Positions 26,790-36,558 of a DNA stretch of 64,000 nt are shown piece by piece; position 1 is the stretch's first letter, and each line of letters starts with the position of its first letter. The DNA lies in the NCBI RefSeq assembly GCF_900291985.1, contig NZ_LT985980.1, positions 2,448,001 through 2,512,000 on the forward strand, read 5' to 3'. The position numbers and the translations under genes are program-made. Source of the DNA: Lysinibacillus timonensis. Lineage in GTDB: Bacteria > Bacillota > Bacilli > Bacillales_A > Planococcaceae. Under the pieces are notes generated by a model. That model saw only the letters and a program-made list of their open reading frames with translations. It had not been told where the DNA came from and made no database searches.

Positions 26790-27080
26790 ATGGAAATTAA
26801 ACAATATTCAATAGAAGAAATAAAAGATCCAACAAATATTATCGAAGGTAAACGTTATGAGGTTTTATTAGATGTAGAAGTAGATGAGGAAGATGAGTTA
26901 TTCTCAGAAGCAGGAATTGAAGTACGTGTATTAGTTGGTCAAAATGATGAGGATATTCGGATCATGAATTACCACCTGATTGATAAACAAGATCAGAAGT
27001 ACTTAGATTTTGCCTTAGATGAAGATGAAGAAGAAATGATTGCAACATTTTGTCGTGAGGAATTATTAAGAGATGAATAA
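26790..27080 (+). CDS. DUF6509 family small acidic protein
   Basis: 96 residues, strongly acidic. The opening IKQYSIEEIKDPTNIIEGKRYE and EVDEEDELF fit the DUF6509 family of Bacillales, which is often mislabelled as pullulanase-like. AAAAGGAG precedes ATG 26790. No enzymatic motif and no known role. It stands alone, divergent from alaX. Confidence 0.75.
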   Translation: MEIKQYSIEEIKDPTNIIEGKRYEVLLDVEVDEEDELFSEAGIEVRVLVGQNDEDIRIMNYHLIDKQDQKYLDFALDEDEEEMIATFCREELLRDE

Positions 27081-27596
27081 CAATATAGTATAGTGCAAAC
27101 AATCTAAAGATGTTTTTACTATTATTGTTCCATGAATAGTTGTTTGCAACAAACCGTGTAAGCTAGAGATTTTCTAACTATTATAACGTTAAAAATTCAG
27201 ATAACCCAGTAACCGCTCTATGGTTACTGGGTTATCTCACGTATAAAAGGGAGCTTAGAGAATTCTCTTCAGCTCACAAACATCATACTTTATTTTCTAA
27301 GAAAATAATTAATATTTACAAATTTTTAATATAAAATTTACCAAATTAAAAGATTGATAGATTAAGTAAAATATTATAGCCTACTTTAGTTAGAAAGCCT
27401 CTAATTCAGTCTTTAGTAAACGCTTAATCATATAAACCTTTACATTATCATATAATTATCAGAAATTTCAGTAACTGGATTCGATTTCCCTAGATTATGT
27501 CACCACCTACTGTTATAATACTGTCTATAATTAATTTATCTGTACCAGTACACAATTGCTGATTGTGTAGTCATGTTATTTTAAAGGGGGCGTCGT
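27081..27596. other. AT-rich gap with perfect palindromes
   Basis: No gene in ~515 bp. ATAACCCAGTAACC (27201-27214) pairs perfectly with GGTTACTGGGTTAT (27222-27235), 14 bp with a 7-nt loop, but no T tract follows on the plus strand. GAGCT...AGAGAATTCTCT...AGCTC (27251-27275) is a second palindrome. ACACAAT/ATTGTGT (27550-27569) forms a hairpin just before the CoA-transferase relic. Confidence 0.6.
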
Positions 27597-28780
27597 ATGG
27601 CTATATTAGAGGGGTTAAAAATACTTGATTTTTCATCATTATTACCTGGATCATTTATGACTATGTTATTTTCAGACTTAGGTGCAAATGTTTTACATGT
27701 TGAATCTAAACGACGTGTGGATTAATGAGGATTATGCCTCCTTATAATGACCAAAAGGAGTCTTATATTCATCAACATATAAATCGTTCAAAACATTCAA
27801 TCTCATTAAACTTAAAGAAACAAGAATCTGTTGATATTATAAAGAGATTAATAGAAGATTATGACATTATTGTAGAAGGGTTTCGCCCAGGAGTGATGAA
27901 AAGGTTAGGTTTAGATTATGAGACGTTAAATCAAGTGAACCCGAAACTTATTTATTGCTCCATAACTGGGTTTGGCCAAACAGGACCGTATAATCAAAGA
28001 CCAGGTCACGACATAAATTATTTATCCATAGCCGGAGTACTTGAACATTCAAGATTAAAAGGAAAGAAACCTGTAGCAATGGGGATTCAAATTGCTGATA
28101 TATCAGGGGGGGCCTTATACGCAGCAATTGGGATATTAGCTGCAGCATTATATAGAGAAAAGACAGGAAAAGGAAAGTATATAGATGTTTCAATGACAGA
28201 CGCCGTATTTTCGATGAATGCTCTGTATGGTACCTCTTTTTTAAGTAGAGGTATTTTACCTAAAGCGGAAGAAGAAATACTTAACGGTGGGACATTCTAT
28301 GATTATTATCAAACAAAAGATGGTAGATATTTTTCTGTTGGTAGTTTAGAACCTCATTTTCGAAAGCTACTATGTGAGGCACTCGAAATTCCAGAACTAA
28401 TTGAGAGCACATTTAATGCGTCTTCATATACTCAAAAACGATTTAAAGAAGCCATTAAAGATGCATTTTTAACTAAAACATTTAATGAATGGTTAGATAT
28501 ATTTGACGATGATTTTGAGGGATGTGTGGAGCCTGTACTAAATTTTGAAGAAGCTTGTCAACATCCACAACTGAAAGCTCGAGGTATGATTGTGGAAGTC
28601 CCTACAAATCAAGGGGAAAATCAAAAACAAATTGGTTCACCATTAAAATTTAATGACATTAATCCAACTTATAAATTTGCCGGAGTAAAAATTGGCGAGC
28701 ATACAGAAGAGGTTTTAAAAATTTATGGTTATTCAGAAGAACAAATAAAAACGTTAAGAGATGCAGGAGTCTTAGAATAG
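27597..28780 (+). pseudogene. CaiB/BaiF family CoA-transferase, frameshifted
   Basis: A class III CoA-transferase/racemase. Piece 1 (27597-27725) gives MAILEGLKILDFSSLLPGSF and the usual ADVLHVES-like LGANVLHVES, ending at TAA. Piece 2 begins at ATG 27725 (TAATG overlap) and runs 351 residues with EGFRPGVMKRLGLDYE and ITGFGQTGPYNQRPGHDINYLS, the active-site Asp region. One missing T near 27723 would restore VDLMRIMPPY. The gene is thus one nucleotide short of a full ~394-residue protein. Either a real frameshift, a sequencing error, or two peptides by coupled reinitiation. Confidence 0.85.
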
Positions 28781-28787
28781 ACTCATA

Positions 28788-28834
28788 GCTAACCCGATTT
28801 CCTTTGTAGAGCAAATTCGGGTTAGTTCTTTTTT
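28788..28834 (+). terminator. terminator after the CoA-transferase
   Basis: CTAACCCGA (28789-28797) pairs with TTCGGGTTAG (28816-28825), then TTCTTTTTTG. Confidence 0.85.
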
Positions 28835-29049
28835 GTAGAAGCAACTTTTATAAGCAATTAGGGTAATCGATAACAGGAGATATCATCTTAGGAAGCATTA
28901 TGTTTATCATCTGTATAATAAACTCTGCTTAATTTTTAATCATATTGACTTAATATTCAAACAGGTTTATGTTAACAAGTAGAATAGTTTTCCTTTGTTA
29001 CTCGTCTTATAGTTTAAGTAAATTAGTATTGTTGAAAGGATTATATCTA

Positions 29050-29979
29050 ATGACCTATCTATCAATGATCTTCTTTCAAATTGTTATGCCTATACTTGTC
29101 CTATTAGTGATAGGAGCGTTCTTACAGAAGAAGTTCAAATTTAATTTAAAAGCCTTATCCCAGTTAATTACATATTGTTTTATGCCGATTGCAGTGTTAA
29201 TGAATTTGTATGAGACATCAGTTGATATCAGTGTGTTGGCCCAAGTTGCCATTTTTATTATCTTATTTATTGGAAGCCAAATGATCCTTAGTCATTACAT
29301 AGCAAAATTGCTTAAATTAAATCGAACAGAATCAGCAGTTTTTAAAAATAGTGTAGTGCTTATTAATTCGGGCAATTATGGAATCCCAGTAGCTCAAATG
29401 GTTTTTGCAACACAGCCAATTGGTGTTGCCATACAAGTGATACTAGTTATCTTCCAAAATATGACTACATATACATATGGTTTATATAACTTAATATCTG
29501 CAACTAAATCAGGCAAGGAAATTATTAAAGACTTTTTAAAAATGCCAATCGTTCATGCCTTAGTAATTGGTATTATATTAAATGTTTGGAATGTTGAAAT
29601 ACCCCAAATGTTGGTAATACCGCTTAATCATATTGCTGAAGGTTTTATTGCTGTCGCATTAATTACGCTTGGTGCACAGTTGTCTCAAATTGAAGTGAGA
29701 ACGATATTTAATAAAACGATATTGGTTAGCTGTTTTACGAGATTACTAATAGGTCCAGCAATTGCTCTGCTTGTAATCTATGTACTAGGGCTCGATGGAG
29801 TAGTAGCGCAATCACTATTTATTGCAAGTAGCTTTCCAACATCTCGAAATAGCTCTAGCCTTGCTCTTGAGTATGATGTAGATTCAAATGTAGCAGCACA
29901 AACCGTCCTTTTCTCAACAATTGTTAGTTGTTTAACGGTAACGGTTGTAATTTATCTTTCTACTATTCTATTTGCTTAA
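29050..29979 (+). CDS. auxin efflux carrier (AEC) family permease
   Basis: 309 residues, about ten helices in two repeats. Seen: NSGNYGIPVAQMVF in repeat 1 (NxGxxGxP) and SSFPTSRNSSSLALEYD near the C-terminus, both standard in malate/AEC-type permeases. An earlier ATG (28969) opens the frame but lacks a good ribosome binding site; ATG 29050 follows GAAAGGA. Likely exports an organic acid; substrate unknown. Confidence 0.85.
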   Translation: MTYLSMIFFQIVMPILVLLVIGAFLQKKFKFNLKALSQLITYCFMPIAVLMNLYETSVDISVLAQVAIFIILFIGSQMILSHYIAKLLKLNRTESAVFKNSVVLINSGNYGIPVAQMVFATQPIGVAIQVILVIFQNMTTYTYGLYNLISATKSGKEIIKDFLKMPIVHALVIGIILNVWNVEIPQMLVIPLNHIAEGFIAVALITLGAQLSQIEVRTIFNKTILVSCFTRLLIGPAIALLVIYVLGLDGVVAQSLFIASSFPTSRNSSSLALEYDVDSNVAAQTVLFSTIVSCLTVTVVIYLSTILFA

Positions 29980-29989
29980 TATTCCATTG

Positions 29990-30030
29990 AATTCGAATGA
30001 CTTTAAATATAAGTTATTCGGATTTTTTTG
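29990..30030 (+). terminator. terminator of the AEC permease
   Basis: ATTCGAATGACTT pairs imperfectly with AAGTTATTCGGAT, then TTTTTTTG. Confidence 0.75.
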
Positions 30031-30122
30031 TTTTATAAAGTACGGATGTTGCCAAGTAGTTTTATTCTATTAGTGCATACATAATTAGGTTATTCTATTA
30101 AGTTCATTTTGTTTGAAAAGAA

Positions 30123-30161
30123 ACTCCTATCTTAAACGTGATGTTTAAGATAGGAGTCTAT
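30123..30161 (-). terminator. terminator of katA
   Basis: A perfect 15-bp stem, ACTCCTATCTTAAAC (30123-30137) with GTTTAAGATAGGAGT (30143-30157), loop GTGAT; on the minus strand TTTCTTTT follows. Confidence 0.87.
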
Positions 30162-30219
30162 TTGGAAAGTTGGATAACAATGTGAAGTTTTATAACTTCA
30201 AACGTTTAGTAGAATTTAA

Positions 30220-31719
30220 TTATTTTGCTGCTACAGTGTTTTCGTATGGGTTAGATAAATCCATTCCATCTAATGATAGACCCATTGCTTTTGCTACACC
30301 TTCACCGTACGCTGGATCAGCTAAGTAGCAGTGTAAGATGTGTTTACGTTTAATGAATTCTTCAACACCAGCCATATTTTCAGCAGTATTTTGGAATAGA
30401 CGCTCTTGTTCTTCTGCAGACATTAAACGGAATAACTTACCAGGTTGTTCAAAGTAGTTATTATCGTCTTCACGGAAGTCGTAAATGTCAGCTGGACCAT
30501 CTAAAGCAAGAGATGGCTCTTTGTATTGTGGTTGAGCTTGAAGCGCACCATAGCTGTTTGGATAGTAAGAAATAGCGCTACCGTTATTTCCATCAACACG
30601 ACCTTGACCATCGCGGTGGTAAGCGATGAATGGGCAACGTGGTTTATTTACTGGAATTTGATAATGATTTACACCTAAACGGTAACGAGTTGCGTCTGCG
30701 TAAGCGAACAGACGAGCTTGTAACATACGGTCAGGTGAGAATGAAATACCAGGAACTACGTTAGAAGGAGCAAATGCAGCTTGCTCAACATCAGCAAAGT
30801 AGTTTTCTGGGTTACGGTTTAATTCGAATTCCCCAACTGGAATTAGTGGGTATTCTGATTTATACCATACTTTTGTTAAATCAAATGGATTATCTTTAGA
30901 ATTACGAGCTTGTTCTTCAGTCATCACTTGGATGTACATTTTCCATTTTGGGAAGTCACCTTTTTCAATTGAGTCAAAAAGGTCACGTTGTGAAGATTCA
31001 CGGTCTTGACCGATGATTTTTGCAGCTTCTTCGCCAGTTAAGTTTTTAATACCTTGTTCTGTACGGAAGTGGAATTTCACATATACACGCTCACCAGCTT
31101 CGTTAATCATTGAGTATGTGTGAGAACCAAAACCGTGCATATGACGGTAACCGTCTGGAATACCACGGTCAGACATAACGATTGTTACTTGGTGTAATGC
31201 TTCCGGTAGGCTAGTCCAGAAATCCCAGTTACTATTAGCGTTATGCATGTTTGTTTTAGGGTCACGTTTAACAACGTGGTTTAAATCTGGGAAATGTAAT
31301 GGGTCACGGAAGAAGAATACAGGTGTGTTGTTACCAACTAAATCCCAGTTACCTTCTTCAGTATAGAATTTCAGTGCGAAACCACGGATATCACGTTCTG
31401 CGTCAGCTGCACCACGTTCACCAGCTACTGTTGAGAAACGTGCAAACATTTCTGTTTTCTTACCAACTTCAGAGAAAATTTTTGCTTTTGTATATTTCGT
31501 AATGTCATGCGTTACAGTAAAAGTACCAAATGCACCTGAACCTTTAGCGTGCATACGACGCTCTGGAATTACTTCACGGTTAAAATTAGCTAACTTTTCA
31601 ATTAAAAATACATCTTGTAAAAGAATTGGGCCACGACGACCGGCTGTTAAAACATCATCATTACTTACAACTGGAGCACCAGTAGTAGTAGTTAAACGTT
31701 GATCTTTAGAATTACTCAC
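30220..31719 (-). CDS. katA: catalase (haem, clade 3 type)
   Basis: 499 residues, the short monofunctional catalase length. It converts hydrogen peroxide to water and oxygen. Catalytic His is in [13 protein letters not shown] (~residue 57), the Asn region in [16 protein letters not shown], and the proximal haem Tyr segment [16 protein letters not shown] (Tyr replaces the more common RLFSYxDTHRHRLG text but keeps the Tyr position). GTG 31719 follows TAGGAGGTATATAC. Upstream lies a PerR-like box. The gene is divergent from NO synthase. Confidence 0.95.
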   Translation of the reverse strand: MSNSKDQRLTTTTGAPVVSNDDVLTAGRRGPILLQDVFLIEKLANFNREVIPERRMHAKGSGAFGTFTVTHDITKYTKAKIFSEVGKKTEMFARFSTVAGERGAADAERDIRGFALKFYTEEGNWDLVGNNTPVFFFRDPLHFPDLNHVVKRDPKTNMHNANSNWDFWTSLPEALHQVTIVMSDRGIPDGYRHMHGFGSHTYSMINEAGERVYVKFHFRTEQGIKNLTGEEAAKIIGQDRESSQRDLFDSIEKGDFPKWKMYIQVMTEEQARNSKDNPFDLTKVWYKSEYPLIPVGEFELNRNPENYFADVEQAAFAPSNVVPGISFSPDRMLQARLFAYADATRYRLGVNHYQIPVNKPRCPFIAYHRDGQGRVDGNNGSAISYYPNSYGALQAQPQYKEPSLALDGPADIYDFREDDNNYFEQPGKLFRLMSAEEQERLFQNTAENMAGVEEFIKRKHILHCYLADPAYGEGVAKAMGLSLDGMDLSNPYENTVAAK

Positions 31720-31757
31720 GTATATACCTCCTAGAAATTTAAATCTCTACGAAATTG

Positions 31758-31806
31758 AGTATAACAAATCTAAATAAAAATTTCTACTAAATTATAATAA
31801 TTCTTT
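31758..31806 (-). promoter_or_regulatory. katA promoter with PerR-like box
   Basis: On the minus strand, AAAGAATTATTATAA (31792-31806) matches the PerR consensus TTATAATnATTATAA at 11 of 14 defined positions, with a perfect right half. A -10-like TATACT lies at 31758-31763, so the box overlaps the -35 zone. PerR repression of katA is known in Bacillus; here it is inferred. Confidence 0.45.
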
Positions 31807-31871
31807 TTAAGGAATGTCTTTTGTGAAGGATTATGAAAATATGAATCAACTAAACGTGTGAGTTTAAGAGG

Positions 31872-32010
31872 TTTAATAGGCGTGAAGTCCTAATGTGGCG
31901 AGAAATGTCGAATAGAAGAGGTAGATAATTGAATGTGTTTATTGCGAGTCTAATGGAAGGTCTGACAAATATGAGAGAGTTCTCTATTGAAAAAATATCG
32001 GTCTAATTGA
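31872..32010 (+). repeat. degenerate ~21-bp repeat array, TCTAATGG type
   Basis: Related units open with TAATAGG, CCTAATGTGG, CGAATAGAAG, TGAATGTG, CTAATGG, TATGAGAG at roughly 20-21-bp spacing (starts near 31888, 31908, 31929, 31949, 31970), and TCTAATTG near 32002. Drift is high and no frame stays open. In the katA-nos gap. Confidence 0.5.
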
Positions 32011-32099
32011 AAATGTTAATCTTTTATATAAGGAGGGAATCATCAAAATACTATGCCAGAAGGAAGAGATTTAACCTGTTCTATAACTTTGTTATTTTC

Positions 32100-32183
32100 A
32101 ATAAGCCCCAGTGGCTCAAGTATTCGCCAAAAACACAGAGTTATTTGCCAAAACAAGGGGATTATTCGCCCCGAAGAACAAAC
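32100..32183 (+). repeat. 21-bp repeat array, TATTCGCCA type
   Basis: TATTCGCCA (32121), TATTTGCCA (32142) and TATTCGCCC (32163) are exactly 21 bp apart, with a weaker unit AATAAGCCC at 32100. Same period as the array at 21532 but a different sequence. The small frame through it (32007-32207) has no start support. Together with the previous array it fills much of the 640-bp gap; nothing else is seen there. Confidence 0.6.
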
Positions 32184-32360
32184 TCGAGTTTCCAGCATCT
32201 CATATAACCCACACTAGAAGGACTTTCTCCACCCTTCATTATTAGGTTAATAACCTAAATGGTAGCCACTGAATAATCTATATATACATAAAAAAATCCT
32301 TATTAAGTGTTGTGGAGTAACTGAATTTCAGTCCTCTACAAATCCGTATGGAGGAATGAA

Positions 32361-33407
32361 ATGAACTTATTAGAAGTTGAACAATTTTTAGTTCAATATA
32401 AAGATGAGATGGGGCTATCAGACAAATGGTATGATGAAAAATTAAATCAGATAATACAAGAGGAGCGCTATTTTCCAACTACAGAGGAACTAAGTTTTGG
32501 AGCTCGAGTTGCTTGGCGCAATAGCAATCGCTGTATCGGAAGGTTGTTTTGGAAGTCACTGCATATTTTTGATGAACGGCATACAGAGGATGAAGAAGAA
32601 ATATTTAAGGCGCTTCTACGACATATAAAATATGCGACAAATAATGGGAAGATTAAACCAGCAATAACCGTATTTAATCACAAAAATATTAGGATATGGA
32701 ATGATCAAATAATTCGTTATGCTGGTTATGAAACAGAGAATGGTATTCTTGGAGACTCAAAATCACTTGTTTTTACGAAAGTTTGCCAAGAGCTAGGGTG
32801 GCAAGGGGAAGGGACACATTTTGATGTGTTGCCAATTGTAATTCAGGTGGGGGAGCGAACACCAGTATTCTTTAATATACCAAAAGACTATATTTTAGAG
32901 GTTCCAATTCGTCATCCTGAGATTAAAGAGTTTGAAGAGCTTAATTTGAAATGGTATGCAGTGCCAATTATATCAAACCTATCATTAAGTTTAGGTGGTA
33001 TTGAATATCAAGCTGCCCCTTTTAATGGTTGGTATATGGGAACAGAAATAGGTGCTAGAAATCTGGCTGATATAGATCGCTATAACATGTTACCTAAAAT
33101 TGCAGAAATACTATGTTTAAATACGAATACGAATTCAAGCCTATGGAAGGACAGAGCACTTGTTGAACTAAACATAGCAGTATTACATTCATTTAGGGAA
33201 GACGGTGTTAGTATAGTAGATCATCATACAGCAGCCCAACAATTCAAGGTATTTCAACAGCAGGAAAAAGAAAGTAATCGTCAGGTGACAGGAGATTGGA
33301 AGTGGCTTATACCTCCTATGTCCCCTGCAGCAACACATATTTATCATCAACCAATAGCTAATATTATTAAAAAACCTAATTACTTTTATCAAAAAAAGCC
33401 ATATTAA
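32361..33407 (+). CDS. nos: nitric oxide synthase oxygenase
   Basis: 348 residues, the oxygenase-only bacterial form. It makes NO from arginine with a borrowed reductase. The haem ligand is Cys58 in AWRNSNRCIGR, and the pterin/arginine pocket text GGIEYQAAPFNGWYMGTEIG (with the conserved Glu) and HHTAAQQFKVF are clear. Length fits the bNOS family. ATG 32361 has GGAGG at 32350. Divergent from katA; in Bacillus, bNOS-derived NO protects against oxidative stress, partly by activating catalase (known), so the pairing makes sense (inference). Confidence 0.95.
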   Translation: MNLLEVEQFLVQYKDEMGLSDKWYDEKLNQIIQEERYFPTTEELSFGARVAWRNSNRCIGRLFWKSLHIFDERHTEDEEEIFKALLRHIKYATNNGKIKPAITVFNHKNIRIWNDQIIRYAGYETENGILGDSKSLVFTKVCQELGWQGEGTHFDVLPIVIQVGERTPVFFNIPKDYILEVPIRHPEIKEFEELNLKWYAVPIISNLSLSLGGIEYQAAPFNGWYMGTEIGARNLADIDRYNMLPKIAEILCLNTNTNSSLWKDRALVELNIAVLHSFREDGVSIVDHHTAAQQFKVFQQQEKESNRQVTGDWKWLIPPMSPAATHIYHQPIANIIKKPNYFYQKKPY

Positions 33408-33508
33408 TAAAATTATTTATCGATTGAATACATGCTTTCCAAAATGTAAAGCTCTCATGAGAACTCTTCCAGCAGCGGTTTTGAAATACTTTTCCACATC
33501 ATTGCAAT

Positions 33509-33546
33509 GGGGTCATGTGAAATGGACTTTGCACATGACCCCTTTT
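33509..33546. terminator. terminator after nos
   Basis: GGGGTCATGTG (33509-33519) pairs with CACATGACCCC (33532-33542), then TTTTATTATT; also suits the convergent gene. Confidence 0.88.
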
Positions 33547-33547
33547 A

Positions 33548-34102
33548 TTATTTCGTATCTAAAATAATCTCAATTAATTCCTCTCGATTGATAAGATATA
33601 CATCATTTGTTTCAGCAAGGGTCTCCGCTTGTTTTGTAAAATAACTATTTGTAATGACCCATGCTTGAGAGGCGTCATACATCTTAAGAGCGCCAATGAT
33701 TTCTTGAACCGCTTTGACTCCAACTGTACCTGAGTATCTTTTTGCTTGTACAGCTATTGTGTCTTCTCGATCTTTCAAGATTAAATCAGCACCATAATCT
33801 CCAGAGGCCTTTGTGAATTTAACTTTAAAACCACGCTTCTCGAAAAGATAGCCTAAGTATTGTTCAAACTCTTCACCGGTCATTTCATCAATTTCTTTAA
33901 TACCCGCTTTTCTAAGCTTTCTATATGTGCCAGTCTTTCGCCAAAACTTAAATAGAAGTATTAGAACAAGGAATCCAATCATTACATAGACAGACCCAGT
34001 AATTGTTTTTGTATAATTCCATCCAATAAAGCCGACTAAAATGAATACTAAGATTGGAAAGAGACGAATCGGTTTTTTCTTTTTTTCTTTCCGTTTACGC
34101 AA
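33548..34102 (-). CDS. membrane protein with Mrr-type nuclease domain
   Basis: 184 residues from TTG 34102 (AAAGGGG upstream). The longer open frame to 34174 adds a Cys-rich start without a binding site. A basic N-terminus, two helices (~14-55), and a C-terminal Mrr_cat fold (~75-180). The core GDYGADLIL and VQAKRY supply the D...QxK catalytic pattern. Probably cuts DNA at or near the membrane; the role is unknown. No methylase is nearby. Confidence 0.8.
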   Translation of the reverse strand: MRKRKEKKKKPIRLFPILVFILVGFIGWNYTKTITGSVYVMIGFLVLILLFKFWRKTGTYRKLRKAGIKEIDEMTGEEFEQYLGYLFEKRGFKVKFTKASGDYGADLILKDREDTIAVQAKRYSGTVGVKAVQEIIGALKMYDASQAWVITNSYFTKQAETLAETNDVYLINREELIEIILDTK

Positions 34103-34170
34103 AGCAATTAAAACCCCTTTTTCGATAGTTATTGATATTGTAACACAAAAAGGGCACATATGTTTGTATA

Positions 34171-35388
34171 TCAAATATATCTATTCTTAGCACTTACATT
34201 TGCAGAAATAAATAACATTACTGCAAAAATTAAAAATAATAAAATCGGTTGATTCCAATTTCCAACTGTATCATGTAAATATCCAAATAAGACTGGACCA
34301 ACTGCAGCAAGTGAATAACCTACAGATTGAGCGAATCCAGAAATTTGCGCGGCTTCATAAGCAGTTTTTGTTCGTAGAGTGAAGAACATTAGTACGACAC
34401 CAAAGGATGCTCCACCTGCAAGTCCTAAACACATCATCCATAACAATGTATAGTCAGTCCATTGATTATAAATCCCAATGAACCCTATAATATAAAAAAG
34501 TGTAAATATAAAAACAATAGGACGCTGTGAAGAGAATTTTTCAGCTATAATTGGAATTAAAAAAGTCATGGGGATTTGGGAATACTGCATAATGGATGTC
34601 ATTAATCCTGCGTTAGCAGCAGAGAACCCTTGGGAAACTAAAATCTCTGGTAACCATGCTGTAGTACAATAAAACAAGATAGACTGTAAACCCATAGAAA
34701 TAGCTATAGCCCACGCTAAAGGAGATTTCCAAATGGCTTTCTCCACAGTATTAGGTGTTGCACTATTGCTTAATGAAGACAAATCTAATTTTTTTCCTCG
34801 GAGCAAAGGAATCCATACAATAAGAGTAATAATCGTTAAAATGATAGGAATACCTAATGCTCCTTGCCAGCCAAACGCTGTGTTTTCCGCAATTGGTTGA
34901 CTAATTCCGAGAGAGACTCCTGCTGATACATTCATTGAAACAGTATAAAGCCCTGTTAATAATCCGATATGGAGTGGATACTTTAATTTAAAAAAGCTAG
35001 GTACGAGTACATTTCCAAATGCAATCGCTGCACCAATTAATATTGTACCTAAAAGTAATGTAGGTGTATTGCCAAGTGAACGAATGATAATACCAAATGT
35101 AATTAATATAACAGATAAAAACAATGTGAGTTCCATACCAAATTTTCTTGAAACTCTTGGTGCAAATGGAGAAACAATAGCAAATGCCAAAAGTGGTATT
35201 GTCGTTAAGAAACCAGCTAATACATTTGATATGTTTAAACTTTCACGTATGTACGAAATGACCGGCCCTACTCCAGTGATAGGACTTCTTAAGGTGGTAG
35301 CAAAAAAGCAGATTGCTACTACAAATAGAAGGGTAGCTGTAGTAATGTGAAATTTTCTGCTAGGTTTTGTTATTTGATTTGTCGTCAT
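34171..35388 (-). CDS. MFS transporter, CynX/NimT-like
   Basis: 405 residues, twelve helices. TTLRSPITGVGPVI near the N-terminus is typical of the CynX/NimT branch (cyanate, nitroimidazole and similar small anions). ATG 35388 has AGGAGG 7 nt before it. The open frame runs upstream to 35427 without support. The stop slightly overlaps the upstream reach of the nuclease gene. Substrate unknown. Confidence 0.85.
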   Translation of the reverse strand: MTTNQITKPSRKFHITTATLLFVVAICFFATTLRSPITGVGPVISYIRESLNISNVLAGFLTTIPLLAFAIVSPFAPRVSRKFGMELTLFLSVILITFGIIIRSLGNTPTLLLGTILIGAAIAFGNVLVPSFFKLKYPLHIGLLTGLYTVSMNVSAGVSLGISQPIAENTAFGWQGALGIPIILTIITLIVWIPLLRGKKLDLSSLSNSATPNTVEKAIWKSPLAWAIAISMGLQSILFYCTTAWLPEILVSQGFSAANAGLMTSIMQYSQIPMTFLIPIIAEKFSSQRPIVFIFTLFYIIGFIGIYNQWTDYTLLWMMCLGLAGGASFGVVLMFFTLRTKTAYEAAQISGFAQSVGYSLAAVGPVLFGYLHDTVGNWNQPILLFLIFAVMLFISANVSAKNRYI

Positions 35389-35696
35389 AGGTAGACCTCC
35401 TAATATCCGTAAGAAATAGTGTACCAATATTTTTAAAAGTGTAAATAGTTCCCTTAAAAGTAAAGCTTCAATTTGTTTTTCCTTTCTACAAATAGGAATA
35501 ATCGTTGGATAACTTTAAAGGTCATTATGTATATAATAGGTGAAATTGCTATAAAAAAGGCAACATTTGGTTATCATATTTTGTAAATATACATAGGTTA
35601 GCCCACAACATTAAAAAGTTAGTTTTATATATTACAAGAAAATGTAAAGAATATCGTACAATAAATTACAAGATGTTAAGAAAAGGATGACGATAG

Positions 35697-36386
35697 ATGA
35701 CTGTATCAATTGGGTTTTATAAGAGAATACATGATTGGGTACTGGATGAGTATACCAATAAGATTTGTTTTCGACCATTTCAGGTGAACGGTAACCCATA
35801 TAAATCAAGAGTATTTGTAGTAGGAGCACAGCCTGAGCCATTGGCAAAGCATGAATCAGAGGACGTAAAAGTTTATGCGAATTCACTAGTTGATGAGAAC
35901 ATCTTTCGTTTATTAAATGAAGAGGAAATGAATCAGTCTTCTCGTGAATATAAAGGGATATTAAATTTTGTTCAATATATGAAAGCAACAAACAACGAAG
36001 ATGTTGTGGTGACTAGTGTTAATTGTTATGTTGAACCTGATATAAGAAAGTTAAAGTCGATGAAAAAGTTAAATGACCCGTTAATTGTAAAGGGTGCGCG
36101 GATCTTCAAAGAGGTAGTAAATGAATTTTCACCGCAGATCATCATTTTACAAGGATCAAAAGCATTAAAGGAATTCCATGAACTATATGAAGATAAGCTG
36201 ATAATCAAAGGCGACTTAACAGTTCCAGTATCAGAATTGGAAAACCAAGGGGTTATTGCAGAGCTAAATTTAGGTAGTGGGAAAAAGTGCAATGTGCTTG
36301 CATGTAGAAGTATGTCCTATTTCGGAAAAAACGGAGAGTCTTTCCAAGAATTTAAAAAGATAATTGGGGATTTACTAAATAATTAA
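35697..36386 (+). CDS. hypothetical protein, possible uracil-DNA glycosylase fold
   Basis: 229 residues. RVFVVGAQPEP at ~38-48 resembles the VVGxxP start of the uracil-DNA glycosylase superfamily, and residues ~130-160 (SPQIIILQGSKALKEF) fit the strand-helix that follows in that fold. The usual catalytic block GQDPYH or GEAPG is absent, as is a clear HPS motif. I therefore describe it and do not assert the activity. AAAGGATGA precedes ATG 35697. Confidence 0.5.
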   Translation: MTVSIGFYKRIHDWVLDEYTNKICFRPFQVNGNPYKSRVFVVGAQPEPLAKHESEDVKVYANSLVDENIFRLLNEEEMNQSSREYKGILNFVQYMKATNNEDVVVTSVNCYVEPDIRKLKSMKKLNDPLIVKGARIFKEVVNEFSPQIIILQGSKALKEFHELYEDKLIIKGDLTVPVSELENQGVIAELNLGSGKKCNVLACRSMSYFGKNGESFQEFKKIIGDLLNN

Positions 36387-36484
36387 TAGGTTTTCGTATT
36401 AAAATACGAACATTAAAGATGATGTGATTATATTATATTAGTAAATTCCGAATAATTAGAATCATTTTTTTATTTAATTAAATA

Positions 36485-36513
36485 TTGCATTCGACAGAAT
36501 CCGTGTTTATAAT
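36485..36513 (+). promoter_or_regulatory. promoter of the xpt-pbuX riboswitch unit
   Basis: TTGCAT (36485-36490), 17 bp, TATAAT (36508-36513). Start expected near 36520, upstream of the aptamer. TACGAACATT at about 36404 is a possible PurR half-box; a paired inverted half was not clear. Confidence 0.7.
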
Positions 36514-36558
36514 ATGTACATTCTTAATAAAATCTTTACAAAACAGAATGATATTTCA

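Noticed and set aside
31872-32183. possible CRISPR array
   Set aside because: The repeats are 21-bp direct units without spacers of similar size, and no cas gene is present.
32007-32207. 66-codon open frame before nos
   Set aside because: Crosses the 21-bp repeat array, lacks a start signal and matches nothing.
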